A stretch of DNA of 64,000 bases, from assembly GCA_030041255.1 (NCBI GenBank), contig JASHOF010000012.1, forward strand, positions 1 to 64,000, written 5' to 3'. Positions 34,923 through 45,100 of the stretch are shown here, piece after piece (positions within the stretch are counted from its first letter, which is position 1; each line of letters starts with the position of its first letter). Under the pieces are notes generated by a model. That model made no database searches and was not told the DNA's origin. It saw only the letters and a list, made by a program, of their open reading frames with translations. The position numbers and the translations under genes are program-made. Source of the DNA: Acetobacteraceae bacterium. Lineage in GTDB: Bacteria; Pseudomonadota; Alphaproteobacteria; Acetobacterales; Acetobacteraceae.

Positions 34923-35798
34923 GTGATCAAGCCGTTGCGTAAAGCCGTTCTGCCGGTCGCCGGCCTCGGCACCCGCTTTCTGCCCGCCACCAAGGCGATG
35001 GCCAAGGAAATGCTGCCGATCGTTGATCGTCCGCTGATTCAATATTCGGTGGACGAGGCGAGGGCCGCCGGCATCGAACTCTTCTGCATGGTCACCGGCC
35101 GCGGCAAGACCGAGCTCGTCGAATATTTCGATGTCGCGTACGAACTCGAGACCACTCTTCGCGAACGCGGCAAACGCGAGGCGCTGCAGGCGTTGCGCGA
35201 CAGCTCCACCGCACCCGGCACCATGGTCACCGTCCGCCAACAGGTGCCGCTCGGCCTCGGGCACGCGATATGGTGCGCCCGTGCGTTCATCGGGGAGGAT
35301 CCCTTCGCGATCATGCTGCCGGATGATCTCGTCCTCTCGGAGGTCCCTTGCCTCAAGCAGCTCGCAGACGCCTATTACGAGACCGGCGGCAACGTCGTCG
35401 CCGTGGTCGAAGTACCGCGTGCCCAGACCAACCGCTACGGCGTACTCGCGATCGGCGCCGACGATGGCCGCCTTGTCGAGGTCAAGGGCCTTGTCGAGAA
35501 GCCCGAACCGGCGAAGGCGCCGTCCACGCTCTCGATCATCGGTCGCTATGTGTTGATGCCCTCGGTGCTGCGGCACCTCGCCAACCTCGAACGCGGCGCC
35601 GGCGGTGAGGTGCAGCTCACCGACGCGATGGCACGCATGATCGGTGAGGGACCATTCCACGGCCTGCGCTTCGAAGGCCATCGCTTCGATTGCGGAGACA
35701 AGGCGGGATTCCTCGAGGCGCAGATCGCTTTTGCGCTGAAGCGGCCTGATCTCGGGCCAATGGTGCGCGCCTTCCTGCCCCGCTATGTCGCATCCTGA
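34923..35798 (+). CDS. galU: UTP-glucose-1-phosphate uridylyltransferase
   Basis: GalU makes UDP-glucose for polysaccharides and lipopolysaccharide. The 291-residue product begins with the nucleotide-binding GLGTRFLPATKAMAKEMLP and has RPLIQYSVDEARAAGI, PLGLGHAIWCAR, ILPDD-like IMLPDDLVLSE, and GLVEKPEPAKAPS. The start codon is GTG at 34923 (MIKPLRKAVLPVAG). It precedes a phosphohexomutase by 18 bases; together they convert glucose-6-phosphate to UDP-glucose. Confidence 0.96.
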   Translation: MIKPLRKAVLPVAGLGTRFLPATKAMAKEMLPIVDRPLIQYSVDEARAAGIELFCMVTGRGKTELVEYFDVAYELETTLRERGKREALQALRDSSTAPGTMVTVRQQVPLGLGHAIWCARAFIGEDPFAIMLPDDLVLSEVPCLKQLADAYYETGGNVVAVVEVPRAQTNRYGVLAIGADDGRLVEVKGLVEKPEPAKAPSTLSIIGRYVLMPSVLRHLANLERGAGGEVQLTDAMARMIGEGPFHGLRFEGHRFDCGDKAGFLEAQIAFALKRPDLGPMVRAFLPRYVAS

Positions 35799-35816
35799 TC
35801 CCCGGGCAGCAGTGGA

Positions 35817-37220
35817 ATGCGCATGAGCTTCTCCCACCGCTTCGATCCCTCTGTCCTGCGCGAATATGATATCCGCGGCATCGTCGGCCAGACGCTTCAC
35901 CCCATCGACGCCTTCGCCGTCGGGCGTGCCTTCGGCAGCCTCGTCGCGCGCGCCGGCGGTTCGCGCGTCGTCGTCGGCTACGACGGCCGCCTCTCCTCTC
36001 CCGCGCTCGAGCCACCTCTCGTCGAGGGGCTCAAGGCGAGCGGGATCACGGCAATCCGGATCGGTCGCGGTCCGACACCGATGCTCTATTACGCGGCGGT
36101 GCGCGAGAAGGCAGACGGTGCGGCCATGGTGACGGGCAGCCACAATCCGCCAGATCATAACGGCTTCAAGATGATGTTCGCAGGCAAGCCCTTCTTCGGA
36201 GAGGCGATCCGGGGCTTAGGCCGGCTCGCGGAAAGCGGCGATTTCGTCACCGCCGCCGGTGACGAACGGCGCATCGATGTCACCGATACCTACGTCGCCC
36301 GCCTCGCACGCGACTGGGACGGCGGCAGCCGCGCGCTGACCGTCGTCTGGGATAATGGCAATGGCGCGGCCGGTGAGGTTCTGGGCCGGCTCGTGGCGCG
36401 CATCCCGGGCCGCCACGTGCTGCTCAACGGCGTCGTTGACGGGCACTTCCCGGCGCATCATCCCGATCCTACGGTGCCGAAGAACCTGGAAGAACTCAGA
36501 ACCGAAGTCGAGCGGCAGAAGGCGGATCTCGGCATTGCATTCGACGGCGATGCCGACCGGATCGGCATCGTGGACGACAGCGGGGCCATCCTTTTCGGTG
36601 ATCAACTCATGATCCTCCTCGCCCGCGACGTTCTCAGCCGTAATCCTGGGGCGACGATCATCGCCGACGTCAAGGCAAGCCAGGTGCTGTTCGACGAGAT
36701 CACCCGTGCCGGCGGCAATGCCCTGATGTGGCGTACCGGCCATTCCCTGATCAAGGCGAAGATGGCGGAAACGAAGGCCCCGCTCGCCGGCGAGATGTCA
36801 GGCCATATCTTCTTTGCCGAGCGATGGTACGGCTTCGATGACGCGCTTTACGCCGCGGTGCGCCTGCTCGGTGTCATTGCTCGCAGCGGCAGCCCGCTCT
36901 CCGAACTCAGAAGTGCGCTACCCGAGGTGGTGAACACGCCGGAACTTCGTTTCCCCTGCCCCGAGGAACGCAAGTTCGCCGTTGTCGACGAAGTGGCAGA
37001 ACGGCTCAGGGCACGTGGCGCTCGCCTGGCCGATATCGACGGCGTACGCGTGGCAACCGCCGACGGCTGGTGGCTGTTGCGTGCCTCCAATACCCAGGCG
37101 GTGCTGGTGGCGCGTGCCGAGGCCAGGGACGCCGAGGGTCTCGAGCGCCTGAAAGCCGCCCTCTCCGCCGAGCTTGCCGCTTCCGGCGTTGCCGCCCCGG
37201 ATTTTTCCGCCCCCCACTGA
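35817..37220 (+). CDS. Phosphomannomutase/phosphoglucomutase
   Basis: A 467-residue alpha-D-phosphohexomutase, interconverting hexose-6- and hexose-1-phosphates. All four loops are visible: phosphoserine [14 protein letters not shown] near residue 106, metal loop FDGDADRIG near 242, sugar loop GEMSGHIFF near 325, and phosphate loop [15 protein letters not shown] near 422. GEMSGH marks the PMM/PGM bifunctional group (ManB/AlgC-like). ATG 35817 and ATG 35823 are both possible. Its place after galU favours a phosphoglucomutase role in this operon. Confidence 0.94.
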   Translation: MRMSFSHRFDPSVLREYDIRGIVGQTLHPIDAFAVGRAFGSLVARAGGSRVVVGYDGRLSSPALEPPLVEGLKASGITAIRIGRGPTPMLYYAAVREKADGAAMVTGSHNPPDHNGFKMMFAGKPFFGEAIRGLGRLAESGDFVTAAGDERRIDVTDTYVARLARDWDGGSRALTVVWDNGNGAAGEVLGRLVARIPGRHVLLNGVVDGHFPAHHPDPTVPKNLEELRTEVERQKADLGIAFDGDADRIGIVDDSGAILFGDQLMILLARDVLSRNPGATIIADVKASQVLFDEITRAGGNALMWRTGHSLIKAKMAETKAPLAGEMSGHIFFAERWYGFDDALYAAVRLLGVIARSGSPLSELRSALPEVVNTPELRFPCPEERKFAVVDEVAERLRARGARLADIDGVRVATADGWWLLRASNTQAVLVARAEARDAEGLERLKAALSAELAASGVAAPDFSAPH

Positions 37221-37236
37221 CGCAAGGCATCACACG

Positions 37237-39030
37237 ATGGCCGGCCTCGATCTCGCCGTCATCGGCAATTGCACCGTGGCCTCGCTGATCGCGCCGGACA
37301 GCCGGCACGTCTGGTTCTGCTTTCCCCGCCTCGATGCCGACCCGGTCTTCCACGCCCTGCTCGGTGGCGAAAAGCCGGCGCGCGGATTCATGGAGGCTGT
37401 TCTCCGCGACCACCGTGCAAGCCGCCAGTACTATCTCGAGAACAGCGCAATCGTTGCAACCGGACTCGAAGACGCGACGGGCGGCAAAGTTCGTATCATC
37501 GACTTCTGTCCTCGTTTCCGCCACTACGGACGGATCTTCCGCCCGCCGATGATCGTCCGCAGGATCGAACCTCTCGCCGGCCGCCCACGCATCACCGTCC
37601 GCATCCGCCCCGGCTTCGATTACGGTGCCGCCGCCCCGGAGCTCGTCTTCGGCAGCAACCATCTCCGCTTCATCGGCCCGCATACCGTGCTTCGCCTCAC
37701 CACCGACATGCCGCTTTCGCACATCGTGCACGAAACGGAGATGGTGCTCGATCGGCCGGTCAGCCTCTTCGTCGGTTCAGACGAGCCGGTGCCCGAAAAT
37801 CCCGATGCGCTGGCCCGCGAATTCCTCGACGAGACCTTGCAATACTGGCAGGACTGGGTGCGGGATCTCAATGTCCCGTTCGATTGGCAGGAAGCCGTGG
37901 TCCGCGCTGCGATCACACTCAAGCTCTGCAGCTATGACGACACCGGCGGCATCCTTGCTGCGCTGACCACCTCGATCCCCGAATCGCCCGGCTCCGGGCG
38001 CAACTGGGACTATCGCTTCTGCTGGCCGCGCGATTCCTGGTTCACCGTGACCGCGCTCAACCGCCTCTCCGCCACGCGCACCATGGAAGGCTTCCTGCGT
38101 TACCTGATGAACACAGTTCTGAAGGAGAACAATCCCGAGATCGCTCCCCTCTATCCGGCCGCTCCCGGTATCGGGCTCGAGGAGCGCGTCGCCGAATCGC
38201 TCGACGGATACGGGGCCGAGCGGCCGGTGCGGATCGGCAATGCCGCCGCCACGCAGCGCCAGAACGATGTCTATGGCGCGATCATCCTCACCGCGGCGCA
38301 GATGTTCTGGGACCGCCGCCTGCCGCATCTCGGCGATCGCACCCTCTACGACGAACTCTGCCCGATCGGCGCCGAGGCTGAACGGATCGCGCTCGAACCG
38401 GATGCCGGACCCTGGGAGTATCGCGGCCGCGCCCGCTGCCACACCTTCTCCGCTGCGATGTGCTGGGCGGGCCTGCATCACCTCGGCGGTATCGCCCGCC
38501 TGCTCGACCTCGAACAGGATTCAACCCGCTGGTTCGAGCGCGCCGAATCCCTGCGCCGCGCCGTGCTTGCCCGTGCCGTCAACCACGGCTGGATCTCCGG
38601 TGCACTTGATTTCGAAGCGCTCGATGCCTCGACACTCCTCCTGCCCGAGATCGGCTTCATCCGCCCCGACGATCCGCGTTTCCACTCCACCCTCGCCGAG
38701 ATCGAAAAGCGGCTGCTCCGCAACGGCTTCGTCATGCGTTACGACGAGGCCGACGATTTCGGCCAGCCGGAAACCGCCTTTCTCGTCTGCACGTTCTGGT
38801 ATATCGATGCCCTCGCCGCCGTCGGCCGCAGCGCGGAGGCCAAGGCGCTGTTCCGGAACCTGCTCGCCCATCGCAATCACGTCGGTCTGTTGTCCGAGGA
38901 CATCCATCCGGAAACCGGCATGCTCTGGGGCAATTTCCCGCAAAGCTATTCCCAGGTCGGATTGATCCTCTCGGCGATGCGCCTCTCGAGAAGCTGGGAG
39001 GAGGGCCTTCGCTCGGCGGCGTGGCTTTGA
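37237..39030 (+). CDS. Glycoside hydrolase family 15 protein (glucoamylase or trehalase)
   Basis: A 597-residue cytoplasmic GH15 enzyme without signal peptide. The N-terminal beta-sandwich (LAVIGNCTVASLIAPDSRHV) leads to the (alpha/alpha)6 barrel with GRNWDYRFCWPRDSWFTVTA near residue 250, QNDVYGAIILTAAQMFW near 350, and the C-terminal PETGMLWGNFPQSYSQVGLI. These are standard family landmarks. Members cleave alpha-1,4 glucans or trehalose; sequence alone does not separate the two. The ATG at 37237 follows the mutase by 16 bases, linking it to galU-pgm and so to glycogen or trehalose turnover. Confidence 0.92.
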   Translation: MAGLDLAVIGNCTVASLIAPDSRHVWFCFPRLDADPVFHALLGGEKPARGFMEAVLRDHRASRQYYLENSAIVATGLEDATGGKVRIIDFCPRFRHYGRIFRPPMIVRRIEPLAGRPRITVRIRPGFDYGAAAPELVFGSNHLRFIGPHTVLRLTTDMPLSHIVHETEMVLDRPVSLFVGSDEPVPENPDALAREFLDETLQYWQDWVRDLNVPFDWQEAVVRAAITLKLCSYDDTGGILAALTTSIPESPGSGRNWDYRFCWPRDSWFTVTALNRLSATRTMEGFLRYLMNTVLKENNPEIAPLYPAAPGIGLEERVAESLDGYGAERPVRIGNAAATQRQNDVYGAIILTAAQMFWDRRLPHLGDRTLYDELCPIGAEAERIALEPDAGPWEYRGRARCHTFSAAMCWAGLHHLGGIARLLDLEQDSTRWFERAESLRRAVLARAVNHGWISGALDFEALDASTLLLPEIGFIRPDDPRFHSTLAEIEKRLLRNGFVMRYDEADDFGQPETAFLVCTFWYIDALAAVGRSAEAKALFRNLLAHRNHVGLLSEDIHPETGMLWGNFPQSYSQVGLILSAMRLSRSWEEGLRSAAWL

Positions 39031-39031
39031 T

Positions 39032-39083
39032 GAGCCCGCGATCGCCCGCGGCGGGATCGTCGGAGGGCGTGAATCGCGGGCTC
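39032..39083. terminator. Stem-loop between convergent GH15 and dehydrogenase genes
   Basis: GAGCCCGCGAT (39032-39042) is exactly complementary to ATCGCGGGCTC (39073-39083), an 11-base stem with a 30-base GC-rich loop. It starts 2 bases after the GH15 stop and could end transcription from both sides, but no strong T-run follows. Confidence 0.45.
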
Positions 39084-39133
39084 GAATAAACCGCAAGACC
39101 TGTGTCGGTCTGTACAGTCAGCCCGGCACAGGT

Positions 39134-40207
39134 TCAGGCGCCTTTCCCCACCATCTCTGCCAGCGCCTTGCCCACCTCCCCGGTTGCGGCCTTTCCGCCC
39201 ATGTCGGGCGTCCGCGGCCCGCCTTCGCCAAGCAGCCTCTCGATCGCGGCAACGATCGCTGCCGCCGCTTCGCCCTCGCCCAGATGCTCCAGCATCATCG
39301 CGCCCGACCAGATCTGGCCGATCGGATTGCAGATCTTTTTTCCTGCAATGTCCGGCGCCGAGCCGTGCACCGGCTCGAACATCGAAGGAAAGATCCGCTC
39401 GGGATTGATGTTCGCCGAAGGGGCGATGCCGATCGAGCCGGCCACCGCCGGTCCCAGATCCGAAAGAATGTCGCCGAACAGGTTCGAGCCCACCACCACG
39501 TCGAACCAGTCCGGATGCTGCACGAAATGCGCCGTCAGAATATCGATGTGAAACTGGTCTGTCCTGACGTCCGGGTAATCCTTCCCGACCGCCCGGAACC
39601 GCTCGTCCCAGTACGGCATCGTAAAGGTAATCCCGTTCGACTTGGTGGCCGAGGTCAGATGCTTCTTCGGCCGGCCCCTCGCCAGTTCGAACGCATAACG
39701 CAGTACCCTGTCTACGCCGGCCCGCGTGAACACACTCTCCTGGGTGACGAACTCGCGCTCGGTACCGGCAAACATCCGCCCTCCCGTCGCGCTGTATTCA
39801 CCCTCCGTGTTTTCGCGCACGACATAGAAATCGATTTCCCCTCGTTCCCTTCCCGCCAGTGGCGTCTTCACCCCCGGCAAAAGCCGGCACGGCCGAAGAT
39901 TCACATACTGGTCGAACTGCCTTCGCAGGGGAATCAGGAGCCCCCAGAGAGATACGTGATCCGGCACGTCGGGCCAGCCGACCGCGCCGAGGAAGATCGC
40001 ATCGCTTCCGCGAAGCCGCTCGATCCCGTCGTCAGGCATCATCTTCCCCGTGCGCCGATAGGCCTCGCACGACCAGTCGTACTCGCTCATCTCGAGCGCA
40101 AAACCGAATCGTCCGGCCGCCGCGTCCAGCACCCGAAGCCCCTCCGGCACGGTCTCCCTGCCGATCCCATCGCCCGGAATGACCGCGATCCGGTAGCGTC
40201 TCACCAT
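39134..40207 (-). CDS. Tartrate dehydrogenase / D-malate dehydrogenase (decarboxylating) family
   Basis: A 357-residue member of the isocitrate/isopropylmalate dehydrogenase family. The start RRYRIAVIPGDGIGRETVPE, the substrate loop LRPCRLLPGVKTPL, YVVRENTEGEYSATGG, the catalytic Lys in SATKSNGI and the NAD site EPVHGSAPDIAGK are clear. The SLWGLLIPLRRQFDQYVNLR segment is that of tartrate/D-malate dehydrogenases (TtuC/DmlA) rather than LeuB. It oxidises tartrate or decarboxylates D-malate with NAD. It stands alone, convergent with GH15. Confidence 0.9.
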   Translation of the reverse strand: MVRRYRIAVIPGDGIGRETVPEGLRVLDAAAGRFGFALEMSEYDWSCEAYRRTGKMMPDDGIERLRGSDAIFLGAVGWPDVPDHVSLWGLLIPLRRQFDQYVNLRPCRLLPGVKTPLAGRERGEIDFYVVRENTEGEYSATGGRMFAGTEREFVTQESVFTRAGVDRVLRYAFELARGRPKKHLTSATKSNGITFTMPYWDERFRAVGKDYPDVRTDQFHIDILTAHFVQHPDWFDVVVGSNLFGDILSDLGPAVAGSIGIAPSANINPERIFPSMFEPVHGSAPDIAGKKICNPIGQIWSGAMMLEHLGEGEAAAAIVAAIERLLGEGGPRTPDMGGKAATGEVGKALAEMVGKGA

Positions 40208-40291
40208 CCCTCGCCTCCACGCCGCTCCCGGTAAAGCTGCAAGTCCGGACGCACTTCGTCAACCATGGACGGCGGACCGCGGGCAGCGCTA

Positions 40292-40425
40292 GTGTGCCGA
40301 CTCTGACGCTTGATACCGTAGGATGCACCATAACGGTCGGCACACTACTCTTTATTTTCAGTGGCCTGCCGATCCCATCACGGTTGCTGCCGAGGGCAGC
40401 AACCGACGGGGGCAGGACACTGGCG
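40292..40425 (+). repeat. Dispersed structured repeat, full-length copy B
   Basis: It aligns without gaps to copy A (20774-20907) over 134 bases with about 15 differences counted by eye. Hairpin 1: GTGTGCCGAC (40292-40301) with GTCGGCACAC (40336-40345). Hairpin 2: CGGTTGCTGCC (40381-40391) with GGCAGCAACCG (40395-40405), loop GAG. In hairpin 2 a T:A pair of copy A is G:C here, so pairing is kept. It ends 30 bases before pyrE. Confidence 0.8.
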
Positions 40426-40455
40426 TCTGACCACGAAGCTGCGCGGAGGGGGCCT

Positions 40456-41181
40456 ATGGCCGGGATCGGAACGAGCGACTGGGATCGTGACGCCGCGCTC
40501 GCGACCGCGCGCATCCTGCTCGAGATCAAGGCGGTGAACTTCCGCCCGAGCGAGCCCTATTTCTTCACCTCGGGCTGGGCCTCTCCGGTCTATATCGATT
40601 GCCGGCGCATCATCTATTTCCCCCGCGCCCGTGCGCGGATCTGCACGCTGGCGGTCGAGAAGATCGGCCGTCATATCGGATTCGAGACAATAGAGGTCGT
40701 GGCCGGCGGCGAGACCGCCGGCATTCCCTTCGCCGCCTGGATCGCCGACCGCATGCTCGCCCCGATGGCCTATGTCCGCAAGCGCCCGAAGGGTTTCGGA
40801 CGCAACGCGCTGATCGAAGGTGACGTGCCCGAAGGCAAGGAAACCCTTCTGGTCGAGGATCTCACCACCGACGGCCAGTCGAAGATCCAGTTTGCCGAGG
40901 CGTTGCGCGGCGCCGGCGCCGTCGTCAACCACGCCTTCGTCGTCTTCTTCTATGGCGTCTTCCCGGGCAGTCTTGAGACTCTGCGCGAGATGGGCATCAC
41001 GCTGCACCATCTCTGCACCTGGTGGGATGTGCTCGAGGCCTGCAAGGATCGTCCTTATTTCGCCGCATCTGCGCTGACCGAGGTCCGCCACTTCCTGGAG
41101 GACCCTGTCTCCTGGTCGGCGGTGCACGGCGGGGTCGCCAGCGCCGAAGAGGCAGCGGCTCGCAAGGCCGCCAATGCCTGA
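40456..41181 (+). CDS. pyrE: Orotate phosphoribosyltransferase
   Basis: PyrE joins orotate with PRPP in pyrimidine synthesis. The 241-residue product has VNFRPSEPYFFTSGWASPVY, VVAGGETAGIPFAAWIAD, AYVRKRPKGFGRNALIEG and the PRPP loop TLLVEDLTTDGQSKIQF. ATG 40456 follows GGAGGGGG; the frame continues upstream only through repeat copy B, whose translation is not family-like. Having the repeat in the 5' region means it may be part of the pyrE leader. The stop codon touches that of the convergent amidohydrolase. Confidence 0.94.
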   Translation: MAGIGTSDWDRDAALATARILLEIKAVNFRPSEPYFFTSGWASPVYIDCRRIIYFPRARARICTLAVEKIGRHIGFETIEVVAGGETAGIPFAAWIADRMLAPMAYVRKRPKGFGRNALIEGDVPEGKETLLVEDLTTDGQSKIQFAEALRGAGAVVNHAFVVFFYGVFPGSLETLREMGITLHHLCTWWDVLEACKDRPYFAASALTEVRHFLEDPVSWSAVHGGVASAEEAAARKAANA

Positions 41182-42078
41182 TCAGGCAAGTGGCGGAAAC
41201 CCGTAGAGCAGAGCAGGATTCTCGACCAGGATCTGCGCTTGCAGGGCAGCCGCCGGTGCCCATGCACCCAGGAGATCGAGCAACTCTCCGTCATCCGGCA
41301 TCGTCGCCATGTAGTTCGGATGCGGCCAGTCCGTGCCCCAGAGACAACGTTCCGCTGCTGCCGCAATCAATGCCTCGGCCATGCGTGCCATGTCGGCGAA
41401 AGGATGGCCTGCTGCCGAGCTTCGATAGCCGCATAGTTTCACCCACGTTCTTCCGCCCTCGAGCAGCCGGAGCAGAGCCTGGAATTCCGGATGTCTTTCG
41501 CCCTTGTCGCTGGAAATACCGCCCATGTGATCGATCACTACCGGCAGCCCGAGCCCGCCCAGAGAAGAAGCAACCTCGAGCAACTGCCCGCCGTGCAGGT
41601 AAAGCTGCACATGCCACCCGAACGGTGCGATGCGTCGCGCGAGTGTCCGCAACTGCTCGAGCGGCGTGCCATTGCCGCTCACCGCGTTGAAGCGCACCCC
41701 GCGCACTCCCGCCTCGTGCAACTTGCGCAGCGCTGGTGTCGTTGCGCTTTCGTCCAGAACCGCTACCGCCCGCGCGCGCTTCGGGCCAAACGCCGCCACC
41801 GCATCGGTGGTACAGCGATTGTCCGTGCCATAGATCGACGGCTGCACCACCACCATCCGTTCGATCCCGAGCACCGCTGCCATTGCCTCGTATTCGGGAA
41901 CCGTCGCCTCGGGCGGCGTGTAGTGCCGTGCCGGGTGCAGGCGATAGCGCCCATGCGGCCCGAAGATATGGAAGTGGCAATCCGTGCTGCCCGCAGGCGC
42001 CCGGAGCGAGGGCTTCCTGATGTGCACCCTCGGGGCCTGGCAACCCTGGATCTCGATCTTCTCCGCTCCCTCGCTCAT
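41182..42078 (-). CDS. Amidohydrolase 2 family (LigI/PDC-hydrolase-like)
   Basis: A 298-residue TIM-barrel hydrolase. The start of the barrel STDCHFHIFGPHGRYRLHP (metal-site HxH) and YTPPEATVPEYEAM match 2-pyrone-4,6-dicarboxylate hydrolase-like proteins. LPVVIDHMGG and CLWGTDWPHPNYMATMPDDG provide the later His and Asp. These enzymes open lactone rings of aromatic-acid intermediates, but many relatives act on other lactones, so the substrate is open. ATG 42078 starts the family sequence (MSEGAEKIEIQGCQAP). It lies 44 bases after dnaE and is probably read from the same direction. Confidence 0.86.
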   Translation of the reverse strand: MSEGAEKIEIQGCQAPRVHIRKPSLRAPAGSTDCHFHIFGPHGRYRLHPARHYTPPEATVPEYEAMAAVLGIERMVVVQPSIYGTDNRCTTDAVAAFGPKRARAVAVLDESATTPALRKLHEAGVRGVRFNAVSGNGTPLEQLRTLARRIAPFGWHVQLYLHGGQLLEVASSLGGLGLPVVIDHMGGISSDKGERHPEFQALLRLLEGGRTWVKLCGYRSSAAGHPFADMARMAEALIAAAAERCLWGTDWPHPNYMATMPDDGELLDLLGAWAPAAALQAQILVENPALLYGFPPLA

Positions 42079-42122
42079 CGCGGATCTCCTTCCACCCGCT
42101 CCGGCTCTCCCGGCGCCCCGCC

Positions 42123-45100
42123 TCAGATCGCTTCCACCCGTTCCACACCCGGCACGAGCTTCAGCGCCTGTGCCAGTCTCGGCGTGACCCGGAATCCGCC
42201 CGGCAGCGCGATCTCCACCGACTCCGCGCGCGCCAGGCGCGGCAGCAGAACAACCCGCCCGCGCCCGCCTGCTTCGTGCCCGAGCAGACTCCTGATCGGC
42301 CCTACAGCCTCGATGCGGTCGAGCCACACCCGAAGGCCCTCCGCGGTCGCCGCGGCGGCTTCATCGAGTGGCGCCATCTCGTGCGCCGTGACGCGCAGAC
42401 TTTCTCCATCCAGTCGCACATCCGCTATCGCCAGCAGATTCGTGCCTGCCTCCAGAAGCCCGTGCGTGCGTGCCAGCACCTCGCTGAACACCGTGATCTC
42501 GAACGTCCCCCCGCCATCGGAAAGCCGGACCCATGCCATCCGGTTGCCGTTCCTGGTCGTTCGCTCCTTGACCGCAATCACCGTGCCAGCCAGCTTCAGC
42601 CGTGCTGCCCCCGCTGCTGCCCGTGCCTCGATCCGGTTGCTCGCTACCACCCCCATCCGCGCGAGAACGTCGGCATAGGCATCGAGCGGATGCGCCGACA
42701 GGTGAAACCCGATCGCTTCCGCCTCGAAGGAAAGCCGCTCCATCGGCGGCCAGTCGTCAAGCGGCGGCAGTTCCAGCGCCGCCGTTGCCGCACCCCCGAA
42801 CAGCCCGATCTGTCCGCTTCCGTTCTCTGCCGCCACGACCTGTGCGCGCCGCAGAATCGTTTCGCACGCCGAAAAAAAACGCGCCCGATTCGCCTCCAGC
42901 GCGTCGAACGCCCCTGCCTTCACCAGATTCTCAAGCTGCATCCGATTGAGATGGCGCGGATCGACCCGCCGCGCGAAATCGCCGATATCGCTGAATGGCC
43001 GCTCTCCGCGTGCCGCCACCACCGCCTGCATCGCCGCCAGGCCCACTTTCTTTACCGCCGCCAGCGCGTAACGGATGGCAAGCGCGCCTCCCGCACAGCG
43101 CTCGACCGAAAAATCCGCCCCCGAGCGGTTGATGTCGGGTGGCAGCACGGCAATGCCGAGCCGCGCCGCCTCCTGCCGATAAGCCGCCAGCTTGTCGGTA
43201 TTGGAAAGGGCAAGGCTCATGCACGCGGCCAGGAACACCGCCGGGTGGTTCGCCTTCATCCATGCCGTCTGATACGCCACCAGCGCGTAGGCGCAGGCAT
43301 GGCTCTTGTTGAAGCCGTAATCGGCGAAACGCGCCATCAGGTCGAAGATCTCGCCTGCCTTTTCAGCCGGAATGCCGTGCGCTATGGCGCCCTCGGTGAA
43401 CGTCTCGCGCTGGCTTTCCATTTCGGCGCGGATTTTCTTCCCCATCGCCCGCCGCAGGAGATCGGCCGCCCCCAGGCTGTAGCCGGCGAGCAGCTGGGCG
43501 ATCTGCATCACCTGCTCCTGATAGACCATGATCCCGTAAGTCTCGCCCAGAATTTCCGAGAGCGCCGGATGCGGCGGCTCCCACGCCTCGCCGTGCTTCC
43601 TCTGGCAGAACGCCGGGATATTCGCCATCGGGCCGGGCCGGTACAGTGCCACCGCGGCGATCAGGTCCTCGAACCGATCGGGCCGCATCTGGCGCAGCAC
43701 ATCGCGCATGCCCTGGCCTTCGAACTGGAACACTCCGCCCGCATCGCTCCGGCTCAGCATCGCGTAGGTTGCCGGATCATCGAGCGGCAATCGATCGAGA
43801 TCGACCGCGATGCCGAGTTCGGCCAGGAAGTCAGCGGCACGCTTGAGCACCGTGAGCGTCGTCAGACCAAGGAAATCGAACTTGATCAGCCCCGCATGCT
43901 CGATGTGTTTCATCGAGTACTGGGTCACCAGGAAGTCCGAGCGCGGATCGCGATAAAGCGGTACCAGCTCGATCAGCGGCCGATCCCCGATCACCACCCC
44001 GGCGGCGTGCGTGCTGGCATGCCGATACAGCCCCTCGATCCTGAGCGCGATTTCGAACAAGCGCCGCACCTCCTCATCCGAATCCCGCATCTGCTGAAGC
44101 CGCGGTTCCATCGCGATCGCCTGCTCGAGGCTCACCGGATGCGCCGGATTGTTGGGAATAAGTTCCGCCACCTTGTTCACCTGCCCGTACGGCAATCCCA
44201 GCACGCGCCCCACATCGCGCACCGCCGCCCGCGCCTGCAACGTGCCGAAGGTGATGATCTGCGCCACCCGGTCCGCACCGTACTCGGAGCGCACATAGCC
44301 GATCACCTCGTCGCGCCGCTCCTGGCAGAAATCGATGTCGAAATCGGGCATCGACACCCGTTCGGGATTGAGAAACCGCTCGAACAGAAGGCCGAACCGG
44401 ATCGGATCGAGATCCGTGATCGTGAGCGCCCACGCGACCACCGAGCCCGCACCGGAGCCACGTCCCGGCCCGACCGGAATGCGCTGCGATTTCGCCCACT
44501 GCACGAAATCGGCGACGATCAGGAAATAACCGGCAAACCCCATCCGCGAGATCACGCCGAGCTCGTATTCCAGTCTCTCCTGGTAACGTTTGCGCAGCGC
44601 GCCGGCCGCCACTGCCATCCGCCGGTCGAGCCCCGCCCGCGCCATCATCGTCAACTGCTCTTCCTCGCTCGCCCCGGCCTCGAGCTTCGGGAAGCGCGGC
44701 AGCATCGGCTTCCTTGCTTCCGCCATCACCGCACAACGCTCTGCGATCGCCAGCGTGTTGTCGCAGGCATCCGCCAGATCCGCGAACAGGGCCCGCATCG
44801 CCGGTGCCGGCTTGAACCACTGCTCCGGCGAGGCACGCCTGCGATCCGTCTCTGCGAGCAGGCGCCCTTCGGCAATGCAGAGCAATGCATCCTGCGCTTC
44901 GAACATTGCCGGATCCGCAAACAGGCAGTCGTTGGTTGCAACCAGCGGCAATCCGGCCTCCTCGGAGAGCCGAATGAGCCCGACCTCCACGATTGGTTCT
45001 GCCGCCAGCCCGTGGCGGTTGAGCTCGACCGCGATGCGGTCGGCAAACGCCTCCTTGAGCACCGCGAGCGACGCCCGCGCCTCCGCCTCCTGTCCCTCGG

